A program made the position numbers and the translations under genes. Below are positions 12,858 through 25,000 of a stretch of 64,000 nucleotides of DNA, piece after piece. This stretch comes from Heligmosomoides polygyrus polygyrus (lineage: Eukaryota > Nematoda > Chromadorea > Rhabditida > Heligmosomidae). The notes below the pieces were generated by a model. The model was not told where the DNA came from, made no database searches, and saw nothing but the letters and a program-made list of their open reading frames with translations. Within the stretch, counting starts at the first letter, position 1. Every line of letters begins with the position of its first letter. The stretch is taken from the NCBI GenBank assembly GCA_947396885.1, contig OX377201.1:65942983-66006982 (forward strand), given 5' to 3'.

Positions 12858-13023
12858 GCAGAGCTGAAACGACGAAAGCACTTCTGGACGCCGGAGCGGA
12901 CATCGAGGCGAAGAACTCCCATGAGGACACCGCCCTGCAGTGCGCCGTCTCCGCCGGCCACCTCGCTACCGTCCGGCAACTGCTCGAGAGGTCGGCTGTC
13001 ATCGAGAACAAGAACGACGAGAG
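12858..13023 (+). CDS. trpa-1: TRPA exon: ankyrin repeats
   Basis: After the acceptor GCATTTTAG, the frame reads ETTKALLDAGADIEAKN, then HEDTALQCAVSAGHLATV and RQLLERSAVIENKNDE, about one and a half ankyrin repeats. The donor is GAGAG|GTTTGT. The exon starts in codon position 2 and ends after position 2, so it joins the next exon (20537) in frame, making a serine codon. An acceptor four bases downstream is a weaker alternative. The intron that follows is 7.5 kb and contains a palindromic mariner-type element. Confidence 0.85.
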
Positions 13024-16000
13024 GTTTGTTCCACGGGACAGGGGTGTGCGGAAATTTCTCTTGAGGAAAGCGGAGGACGGTAGACGGGACGGAAGGACTG
13101 CAAAATGGTCGGAAACTGGAATTTATTCATATATTCATTCAGTGTGCGCCAAAAGTGTGCCTGAACAAAACCGAATAAAAATCGAACGCAGTGAACATAA
13201 AACAAATCTTCTGCGGCATTAGTATCCAACCTAGCAAAGCCACCAGTGGGTTGTGGGACATCACAATGAATACATTAGGGCAAGAAATCTGTCTTTCGTA
13301 GGCATTCGGAGTTTCAGTTCAAAGTACTAGAGCAAATATAAAAGTATGACGGAATACAGCAGAATTATGTCAAAATTTTAGGTTGTCCCATAAGTCTTCG
13401 CCGTTTTTTCAACGCACTGCAGATTTCGCCGGCGGTCTCTTGCATAGCGCTGCATTGCTTTCGAAAGAGAATGATTTGCTCTATCAGAACGTGTATTGCA
13501 TTTCTTTTCTCATCATGAATTTTGTTAATTGGAGGGAAAAGTGAAAAAGTGAAAAAGGTCGTTGAAGGGAAAAGTGAAAAAGTAAAAAAGTAGCCATTTG
13601 CGCACTTGTTCTCTTCGCTTAGGTTTGTAGTTTTTTGCGCAGTTTTTATAGCATTTGGAAGACAATGTTCTGTACTAATATGTGTTAGTATTATTTGCTC
13701 ATTTGTCCTTTATTGATTTTTATGCCATCAAATTGGGACGTCCGAAGGAGGATGGTTATTTTTGCCGACAGCTCCTGCTCTGTGGTTAGACTTTTTGGGT
13801 TGGTTTTATATGTCATTCGAAAGAAAATTCCTTGCTCTATAAGATTATGTGTCGAGTTTATTGATTTCTATCGAATATCAACAAAATGCCAAAAAGAGAT
13901 ATCGTCTTCACCAACAGCTCCTTCTCCTTCTTCAGTTGTTGATATTCGACAGAAATCAGCGTGAGCCAATAAACGCGACACAAATTCCTACTGAGCAAGA
14001 CATCCTCTTCCAAATGACATATGACACCAAGCAAAAAATTCCAACCACAGAACCGGAGTTTTGGTAAAAATTCGGACGGAAAAGTCGGGATTCCCGATTT
14101 GATGGCCTAAAAATCAATAAAGGGCAAGTGAGGAAATAGGGCCAATACATATTCTTGTAGTACAGAACATTGTCTTCCAAGTGCTAAAAAACTGCGCAAA
14201 AAATTACAAGCCTAAGCGGAGAGAACAAGTGCGCAAATGGCTACTTTTTCACTTTTTCATTTTTCACTTCAACGACCTAGAAATTGACAAAATTCATGAT
14301 GAAGAAAGAAATGCAGTACACGCTCTGATAGAGCAAATCATTCTCTTTCGAAAGCTGTGCACGCTATGCGAGAGACCGCCGGCGAAATCTGCAGTGAATC
14401 GTTGAAAAAAAAACGGCGGGGACTTATGGGACAACCTAATACTTGAAGAAAATGTTTAGGCAATGCAGTTTTTTACAGACGTCAGAAGTGAGAAGCGTGT
14501 AGTTCAGTACAGATATGTGATAGACAGTTATGGCGTGATTCCGAGTGAGCGAAGAAATCAATTTCGAGCAACTTTACTAGAGCAATGCACCTAAGAGCTC
14601 GTTCTCATTTTACCAAGGCGAGCAACCAGTTATGTCACGCTTCGTATCTCTTCCACAGGAGTATACTTATGCCCGAACGACCCATTCGAATAGGTTTAAG
14701 AGCGGTTTTCATTCGAATTTGAATATTCGAATACGAATATTCGAAAAATCGAGTTTTTCGAATGCGCAGTCCCTTCCCGTTATAAGGCCTCTGGATAAGA
14801 CGCGACTCTCGATATAACGTAAATTTTTCTGGCCCGGCCAGCCTACCTTTACGCCAATACAAATCAACTCCGCTTAAGGGTGGCAGTATTGCGGGTGCCG
14901 CGGACCCGCCATGACATTGGCGGGTGGTGCGGCACGCGAGGATTACGGTACGCAATAATGCGTACTTTTGCCGGCAGTTCCGACCTCTAAAAATGTCAGA
15001 GATGTAGTATGCAAAACGCTTTTTGTTTATGAAGAAGCGTTTTCTAAGCCAAATTACTTCTTGGAAGTAAGCCCCGAAATCTAGTAGAACACTCCTTATA
15101 ACTCAACAGTTCTGTATCATTTTGTGCTTGCTCTCACTTTTGTTGTTCTACCTCCACTAAAAGTTCCTGGGTTGGCAAGCAGCTCGAAGGTATTGTGGTA
15201 GCCCTTGTGATGACAGCATTCCCTCCAATGCCTTGTTGACTCCGGGAGGTCTGTCCGATGCAGCTATAGTTCATACTAAAAAGGTCTGCCTTGTTGTTGC
15301 ATTTCTGTGCAATGGTTTTCTCTAAACCTCACACGGCTTGCTGTGGCTGGAAGGCCACGAACATTTGCAGTGCAATTAAAGTTACCTAATATCGTGCTAA
15401 GGATCTTTTTCATTACACTGTGAGTGCAGGGTTCCATACGCCTTTATTTGTCGACACTAACGGTGAATATATTGTTGGTTGTCAAACTTCTTTATGGACA
15501 GAAATTATGCACCAACCTATCGTATTCTTAACATGTAGATCCGTTTAAAAAAATGTTTCCAAATAGATGAACCATAATCGACACCTATCTATCACGACCC
15601 CCGGCGGGTCTCACCCGCAGCCCCTGGCACTGCGGGTGAGAACCGCCGTCAACTACGGCAGCCCTCGGGGACCCTCGCGACCAGCGGCTTCGTGATAACT
15701 CGTCCGCGCCCCAGCCTCCACCACAGTAACAGCGTGGGTCCCAAATATAGTTGTGCCCGAATGAATATTCGTATTCGAACGTTCGAAAAAACGTGATTTT
15801 CGAATGTATTCGAAATTGAATGCTCGAAAAATCGCAATTTTGAATGTTATTCGAATTCGAATGCTCGAAACACTCGTGTTCGAATGCTCAAATTCGAATG
15901 CTCGAAACATTTGCATTCGAACTTTCGATTGTCACGAAGTCTGCGATCCAACAAAATAACCTGTCTTTCCTGCTTCAAGCATCCCACGGGCAAATAATTC

Positions 16001-19000
16001 ACGCTCCAATCAGAAATGTGTGCGCCCTCATCGGGCACTCAGGGACCGTATATTCTTTATGCGCAGAACCAGGCTAGGGAAGGGACTACAGGATGTGTGC
16101 CATCTGAGCGGCTTGTGTGGAGACTGCTTTCGTCGCTCAGGGGAAGTCCACAGCTGGGTTCTGCGCTGGAAGAGCGCATACAGCTGGAAAATGCGCAAAA
16201 AAACGCCAACGAATTATGTAGACGTCAGAGACCTCTCAAATCTCAACCACTCAGTTGAAAGGCAAAAATCCCGCAACGCAGGAGAACCGCACCCCCGACC
16301 TTCCTCGCATGAAGCAATGCCACTTTCCACAGCCGCTCAACCCGCTCGACGACAGTGTCATCACGGGCGTACAAGGCATCGATCGGATGCCCACATGGAG
16401 ATCGCGTTTGAAAACACCCCCTTCCGTGCAATGAACTCGGTCAGGTATTCGCAGTGGAGCGCGCTTGCGCAATGCACAGTATAGCAACAGAGTGAACTCT
16501 ACGCACCTCCGCCTATCCTCTTTTCATAATTGTTCCTAGTCATACTTCTTGTAATAAAGATTGAGGTACAATCCTAGTTGAAGGGAACCTACTCCCTTGC
16601 TCCTCTCCATTATGCTTATCTTCCCCTTCCCTCCTAGCGTTGAAGTTTGTCGAAACATTAGACATGCGTCACATTATGAAACCGCCGCTGGGCTCTCAAG
16701 AAAATGCAGGGAAGGGGTGGAAGGGATATCCTGAATTCATTCTGCGAGACGTCACCTGATACCGTCACCCGTCATCGTCACCTCCACAGATACGCTGTCA
16801 ACATCGGCGGCACCTAACCAGGAGTGGTTTTCTTTCAGTATGTAGAAACCAACCTGATAACACATATGGAATTATAAGCGGTGAGGGTTGTGCATTAGAG
16901 GCAATTCTTCACGGCCGTTAATTTTAAATGAACGTTAGAGGGGTGGCGATAGGCGAGATGTGTTATTCCTTCAATGTTTCGTGCAAGATTGCTCACCATG
17001 GCGTGGATATATACAGTATAAAGGAAAACAAAAGCAAAAGGAGGAGAAATGAGGAAGCTGTCATTCATGGGAAAGATCTGATGATGTAGCCCAGTTGAAG
17101 CATCACGTTTTACTGTCTATCCTCAGAAGTGCGGAATTATTTCATTCTCTACGCTGGAAATAGCGCCCCAAGCTTCTGGGACTGCCACATGAGCGGTTAA
17201 GAGCTTGGAAGATACGGGCGGAATATCAGTTACAATCGCATTGGGAAGTTTATTTGCCTAAAATTTGAATTTTATAACGTTTACAACGGGTTCGAACGAA
17301 CTGTTTGCTGCAATTTCATAGCGTCAGCCAAACCAAAAAAAAAACTTCATGGGTTGAACGATACAATTTATCCCACTGTGAGTGATCTTGTCCATATATA
17401 GGGTGTTCCAATACAACGCGATGAAGGCTTGACGTTCTCCCAAGCGAGTATATTGATCTGCGGCAATAACGCCATTTTTCGTGCATATCCTTCTGTCCGA
17501 GTTATAATTTTTAGGTTTTATTTTGTCCCACTTAGGTTTTTCTCAAGATGTCAAAGCATAGCACTGCGATTTTGGAGCTTCATCGTTAAGGAAAGCACCA
17601 ATGCGACATCGTTAACCTGCTCTGTCAATTGTCTCCTCATAAACCCGTCGATGCAAGGAGCTTGGCCATGTTTGAATATTTGAATTAGAATGCTCGAAAA
17701 AACACGATTTTCGAAGGTATTCGAATTTGAATGCTCGAAAAAACGCTATTTTCGAATGTTTTCGAATTCGAAGGCTCGAAAATCGTCGCTATTATATGCA
17801 GTTGTTCGAAATTTTTGGGAGAGCACAACTATAGTCTCCACTGCGGCGGGAGCGATATGGACTAGTTCTCCGGGTGCCGCCGCGAGACTGTAGAGGCCTT
17901 TATGGATCCCCTCCAATAGGGTCACGACTGCAGAACATAAGCTAAACAGACTATATTCTATGGTGCATGGTTTTCGTTTCTATCATATCTTAACTGAAAG
18001 AACAAGATCGATGACAATTTTTATTCTGTTTTAGACTTTGAAATATTTTTAGAAAATAAATCCAAACTAGGGTAGAAGAAGGAAAGTGGTTGGGTGAGAC
18101 ACGTCTGGTATCTCTTGGTAGGGAATTCTGTGCCCAATTCCCCGCTCCTACTAGTGTATTTTTAACCGGTAGCAAATGAGAGTGCATAGAATCCTAACAA
18201 AGTGAGCTGTTATATCTGCATACATGTCTACTGCACGAGAACTTACTAGTAAGCCTTCTTGAAGATTCCTTCTTGATGTGGGAGCGTTTGCTAACAACGT
18301 GCGGTTGGAATAAGACTCAGTATATCTCAATTGAGTGAACGGAAACGGCCGAGGATTAGGTGAGGAAAATTCGAAGCAAAAACTGTGCCGGGATTATTAA
18401 GTAAAAGTCTCGGAAGCTTGTAAGTTCCCGAAATTTTTAACATCATTGCTTTGAACAGTTGGCCTTGTTATCAAGCGTTTGAAGTCTTCTGGGGTTGCTG
18501 AGACGTGAGATAGTTTTTCCCTTAAATCTAACTTTGTTCTACACTTGACCGTCACCTTTCTCCAACTCACGTGCCATAGTTCAGGTGTAGATGGCAAGCA
18601 CCCTTCTTAGCAAACACCAAGAGCCTTCGTATTTCTCCATTCTATAAGCAGAAGCAGCGGCATTTTACTGCTTCCTTTTTCTTACAATCGCCTCCACCGA
18701 TGGAGTTCATCTCTTTTATTTCATTTGAGGCTAGGAGGGGGTTGAACATGCAAGGCTAACCAAGGTGTCTGATGGAGTAGACACTGGCAACATTTCGTGC
18801 TTCGCGACTAACCACGAGTCAATGAGCACACGCAAGCGTTTCAGCGCCGAGACGTCGCATGCGGATAGCGCGCGACGTCGCGTTGGAGTTACTTCCTGGA
18901 GCCTGCTATACCGCCTCCGCATAAGACGCGACTCTCGATATAACGTAGATTCTCTATGGCCCCAGCCAGCTTAGCTTTACCCCAGTACAAACCAACTCCG

Positions 19001-22000
19001 CTTAAGACGCGTCGAATACAACGCTGCTCTCGTTATAGCGTGGTTTTGGAAGGAACTCTGCGTTCAAAATCACTCCCGTTATAACGCGACTCAAGCTCAG
19101 TTCCGGTTTCACACAGAAAATGAAGAGGAGCAAGATGCTGAGGGCGTCTGCGAACAGACCTACCCTTCTATTGCCTCGTTCGCAGTCGCGACCAGCACTT
19201 ATGCGACAGTGAACTAGATGCATGTAGATGTTTTTCATGCATGCGCGGCCCTCAAAAGTGTTCATGGTCAGCAGTATATCGAGCATAGCATAATCCCGGT
19301 AGTCGTTAGAAGCTGCCGTAAATTAGAGGGTTTCCCCTAACGGCAGAAGATGTGGATTGAAGCTCGGATTATTCAAAACAATATGCTACACATTTGTTTT
19401 AAGCCTAGAGCAGCTGCTATGGAGGCTATGTGCAGTTACATTATGGTTTGTTGCGATCAAAACTCTCGCATCATGCAGGTACCTGCACCCTCTGCTTTCG
19501 TGGCAGGATTACAGCAACAGCGCTGTTTGACATGCAATATCCCGATAACGCCGGAGAGTGCTGAAAGGCCACTGGAACGAGGATATGCGGCGTACGGTTT
19601 AACAGGGCTGGTAGCATCCTGCCTGGAAGGAAGAGAGTGTGGGTCCATGTCGCGTTTGGCGCGAGAGTTTTGATGGCGACAAAGACATTGCAACATCAGG
19701 TTACACGGTTTTGTTGTTGATCACTACTAACTTCCCTCTGAAAATCGTTATCCCTCACACATATGTCATACTTATGCATATAGCAGAGAGTATCTCAGGA
19801 CTGGACTTAAACAATAATCTAAAGATATTCTTTGCATTCACACTCTGCTGGTGGTCACATATTTGATTACTATAGCCATATTTTGCCATTGTATGCAATA
19901 CTACATAAATCTACGCGTAAAAGAGTCTCAAAAATGTCAGCTCCGGTTAGGAGGCTACTCCCATTATAACGCGAATTTTCTTCAAACGCAAAAGGGGACT
20001 GTATTCGAATAGCAGAAGGACGTAGGGAACGAAGGCACTGACTAGCACAAGCAACGGCATCGCTGAACCGTCTGAAGATGATGCCGATGTTGAGCGTAGT
20101 GGCGGAAGGGGGTGGGGGGGGGGTGGTCTCGATGGCTTCATAACGTAGACTAATTCGAGCGTTTTCACCCCACAACGTAAGATCGCTTTCATCACAAATG
20201 TTTTCATAGAGTGTGAGGCTCGACAACATCCTGCATGACTTCTGCTACAGCGCAGTCACACATTTGCTCCATCACTACATCGCGCTTTCTCTCTCCTTGC
20301 GCGAAACAGAGTAAGATACACGGGACCAACTGCTTGTGAGATTTAAAGTAGTCGTTGGAACTGTAACTTACCGGAGTGGAAACTAATTAGTGCTCAAAGC
20401 GTTGTGACCTTTCCTCAATCCGAGTGAGAATTAGACCAGAATGCATCGGTTCACAGCGCTTGAAAAGGATGGAGTACCTTCCCCGTCCGGGTAGCGTCCG
20501 TCGGGTAGACGGAAAGCTGGGGTTTGCTGGTTTCAGCGACTCGACTCCTCTGCACTTGGCTTCGGCGAAAGGGCACGACGCCATCGTCCGACTACTACTC
20601 GACTGTGGAGCCACCATAGACCGACGCGATGAGAACGGAAAGACGGCACTCGATCTGGCCATCGAGAACGGCCACCGGTACGTCCTTCGCATCACCTAAG
20701 CGTCTCTTGCCTCTTCAGTAAGACCTGAACGCTGACATTCGCTCTTTCTCGGATGCTGCCCTTCAGGTTTATACTTCCAGTGCATTGACCTCCTGCTATG
20801 GCCGGAGGAACCCTAGGCCTCTTTTGCCTTTCAACCTGATATGAGTTTCTTAAGTGATTGTTTCTCGCACGGTATAAACCCTAGAACATATCTTTGCCAT
20901 TTTAACAATATGTGCTCTAAGGTAGTGTTTTGAAACTGAAGGAGCTAACTTTGTATGCGTCGAATATGTGGGTCAGAAAATCTTCGACTTGGAGATTCAC
21001 AAGAATGCTAGAACACAGATTGAAGCCTTCGGAGTGCCACTAGAAGTCAGCAAACACAGGTTTCCTAACTACGATGAGCTCTCTTAACTACAGTTAACTT
21101 TGACCTAAGCCACACATTTCTTCTGGTGTTCAGAGAGGTTGCTCGAGCACTGGTGGACTCGGATAACTGGCTGGCAATAATGTCTCCCACAGGCAAAGTT
21201 CCGACGGGCCGTCATAGTTTGGCTCGTGTCACTCCGATGAGGAAGCTGATCGAGAAGTTTCCGGACATCGCGGAAATAGTATTCAGCAAATGTGTCAGGT
21301 GACCGTTGCGTGGAGGAGCAATCCTGTCAGAGGAGAAAGGTGAATGGCGCTCTGTCTACAGGTACTACGGAGACGATCCAGACGATTTCTACTTCTTTGC
21401 CGAGTACAACTTCGCCCTCATCGACGACACCTACATGATGCCTTCAAAGGACGGAACTGGTTCGTTAGCTGATTTTTTCTGTTCGTATAATTGCCCCACC
21501 CGCAGACGGCAGCATGCCAGAGCGGAAACCGAGTGTGAGACCGTTTTTCAAGAGATTTCAGAGCTGTTGTCAACTGTGAGCCCCTATAACGAGGACGGGA
21601 CGCTCAGACAGCGAGCGAAGGCGTATTCGGACGACTACGATGTGGTCTACAAAAATCATCCTCTGAAAATAATGGTTAGCACTTTGGGATGCTCGACATC
21701 TTTTCTCGGAAACGATCTCCGTTGTTCAGGCTAAGTGCGAAGGGCTTCTAGCGCACGAACTGGTGCGAGCATTGCTCAAACACAAGTGGAACAGCCTAGG
21801 ACGATACGTGTACTACTCCGGTGGGAAAGGGTTCCTCCTTTTCTGTCACACTGCCTTTCACATGTGAGCATTTCAGCACTCGGAGTGTATCTGCTCTTCC
21901 TCTGCCTGTACACCTTGTACATCACCCACACCCCGGCACCTTTCAACATCTTCGACGAGTCTGGAGCCGAGATCATCCTCACTGACGACGACCTGGAATG

Positions 22001-25000
22001 TCCGAGTGTCGTGAGTCTAGAAGAAAAACATTCATGTATGTACCTCCGAGCAAGATGCTGATTGCACTTCTGAAGAAGAATTGCTCCAACTTCGAGACAG
22101 AGGAGAGTTGGCTAATTTCACCCCTTTCAAATTCAATCTCCGATTCACTAGCTCGCCTAACTGTCGATCGGTGTGAGTCCGTGCTACTCAAAAATTCTTC
22201 ACCTTGAGAAGAAGAGAACCAGTGCTATTCAATAGATGAGGATTCCTCCCTTAACTAATGGATGCACGAGTTTGATTCGAATAAATGTATTCCTCACTAA
22301 AAAAGTCGCAAAACAAACCGCAATGTTAGTAGGCATTTCGCTTTCCCATGCATTGAGTTGACCGACTATTAATGTCATTTTTTCTCATAGGTGGCGTGAA
22401 CTGTATATTTTTATGTAGCATTGATTGGTGTGGCTTACATTGCTACATACAATTTTAAAAGGCTAGAGTTTATGCCACCATCTCTCAAAAAGTTGGGAGT
22501 CATTAGTAAAACAACTTGGTAAAAAATTAAGTTGAAAACTGACAACCAAAGAGAGTATTATCGGCATATTTTCCTGTTTTATATCCGAAAGGGCCTGGTA
22601 GGCCCCGTTTCTACCTCCATCGCCGCGCGACGCGCTGCCATGCATAATGGCCAAATTGATCCATCGCGTCGCTCGATCAGTGTGGCCACATTAGGTCTAT
22701 GTTATACTTCGGCGATGCGTCGGCGAAGCTGTGTTGCCCGCCCGTAACACTGTCGCCGACAACAGCGGCGCCAAAGTATAACATAGGCCATACGTGGCGT
22801 CGCATCTCTGCGCCTATGTATAAACGAGCCTTTAGAGAGCACCAATAGGACTGTTCGAGCTGTGAAGCCAAGATTGTTAACCACACTTTATTCGGCTGAC
22901 GTTTCGGCGTAACCGCCTTCTTCAGAGCCTGGAAAAGTCAAGCGAGGTTTGAAAGATTACTCGTCCAAGAACTATTTCAAGTCACAGGAGTTTCCGGAAT
23001 TAATGGGAAAAGGAGACGAAATAGGAGTGAGACAGCCCAACTAACCTTATGGAAGCAGCCAAGAGGCTGGTGCGTCACCCTCGGATGGAGGCAGTTTGGG
23101 TGAATGAGATTACCACCTAAGGTCAACCCCTCAGCGACCCTCCGGCTGTCGCCCTCCGGGGTCGAGCCCACAGAGATCAGCAAATGGGGTCAGCTCCTGG
23201 GTTAGCGCTACGCGCTTTCCCTCCTATTGATCGCGGGATTCTTGAAGGCACAGCGCTTCGAGAGTCTTACGTGCTGCGGTATCGACCTCTCGAGCAAGGA
23301 TTGTAATCGCGACCCCAACCATTGCGCCACCATGGCTACGCTGCCTGTGCTCCCCCAACGGCGTGGAAATCTGGCATCTCCGAAGCCCGTCCATGTGTCC
23401 CTTGACCCTCACCCAAAGCGGCCTGCCCGTCTCACCGATGTATTCCCCATTGCACTCCGTGCAAGTGATAAGGTATACCACACCTGAGGCCGTGCAATCC
23501 CCTTCCTTTCCAAACGGGCAGACCATGCAGGACGGGGTATAAGTAGCGTGGGTGGCCCAGCGGACCGGATTTCCTGGCTGCTAAACTTGGTTCTTTGGCA
23601 ACTGCTTAGGTATGTACCTGCCCACCTCCCTAACACTTGCGCTTTCCTGGGAAAACTCCGAGACGCAAGGTTAGAAGGGAGCTGCGTGATGGAGTAATTT
23701 GATGTTACTTCACTGTACAACAGGACGGAGGGCTTGCCATGGGACAACGTCTGGCTCCGGTGCTGGCCATAGCGTATATGTCAAAGATAGAGAGACCCAT
23801 ACTGGAACGTAGACCTTTGCTTTACTGTCGGGAGATAGTTGATTGTTTCATTGTTTGTGCAACGCAAAACGAAATGGATTCCTGTTTCGATTTGCTCAAT
23901 CATCAGGCTCAGCATATTAAGGTCACAAGGGAGAAACCGACGAACAACTGGTTGCCGTTCCTTAATGTGCAAGTTCATGTCTCTCACAACACTTTCCAGA
24001 CTAGGTGGCACCGGAAGCCGAGCAACAAGAACATCATTGTTCATTGCAGGTCTGCACACCCTAGCAGTGCCAAGAGGGCCATTGTAAATAACATGTTTCG
24101 CACAGCGGCGTGGGTGTCCTCCAACGACGAATTCGAGTCCGCCGCTTCTAGGGAGATGGCATCTCGTATAGCGTTGTCCAATGGATACACTTCCGACAGC
24201 CTTCCTAAGCAACGTCGTCCACCTGCAGGAGCACAAAGACGCATAGAACAAGAGCGCACCAAAATTCCTTTCTTGGTGCCCTTCATTACGGATGCTCTTA
24301 GTGCTCAAGTACGGGAATGTATACTCAAGGCTGACTTAGAAGGTCTGGTCAGGCTAGTTAACATACCGCCTGCTAACATCAGGACCCAACTTGTTAGGAA
24401 CCGGCTATATGACCGCGCTTGTGATACCCCGTCCTGCATGGTCTGCCCGTTTGGAAAGGAAGGGGATTGCACGGCCTCAGGTGTGGTATACCTCATCACT
24501 TGCACGGAGTGCAACGAGGAATACATCGGTGAGACGGGCAGGCCGCTTTGGGTGAGGGTCAAGGGACACATGGACGGGCTTCGGAGATGCCAGATTTCCA
24601 CGCCGTTGGGGGAGCACAGGCAGCGTAGCCATGGTGGCGCAATGGTTGGGGTCGCGATTACAATCCTTGTTCGAGAGGTCGATATCGCAGCACGCAAGAC
24701 TCTCGAAGCGCTGTGGATTGCCTTCAAGAATCCCGCGATCAATAGGAGGGAAGAACGCGTAGCGCTAACCCAGGAGCTGGCCCCATTTGCTGACCTCTGT
24801 GGGCTCGACCCCGGAGGGCGATAGCCGGAGGGTCGCTGAGGGGTTGACCTTAGGTGGTAGTCTCATTCACCCAAACAGCCTCTTGGCTGCTTCCATAAGG
24901 TTAGTGGGGCTGTCTCACTCCTATTTCGTCTCCTTTTCCCATTAATTCCGGAAACTCCTGTGACTTGAAATAGTTCTTGGACGAGTAACCTTTCAAACCT

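Noticed and set aside
13033..13060. hAT-type end (CAGGGGTGTGCGGAAATTTC) just after the first ankyrin exon
   Set aside because: Resembles the 53063 end, but I found no matching right end or 8-bp duplication, so a single 20-base resemblance is not enough.
18240..18660. Frame pieces in the 18390 repeat as a channel exon
   Set aside because: No ankyrin or TRPA words and no correct-phase splice sites. The sequence repeats at 30230-30500.
21460..21561. Reading through the 102-base intron (the frame stays open)
   Set aside because: An open intron would add residues with no TRPA counterpart. GTTCGT at 21460 and GATTTCAG at 21561 keep phase and bring together PSKDGT and LLSTV.
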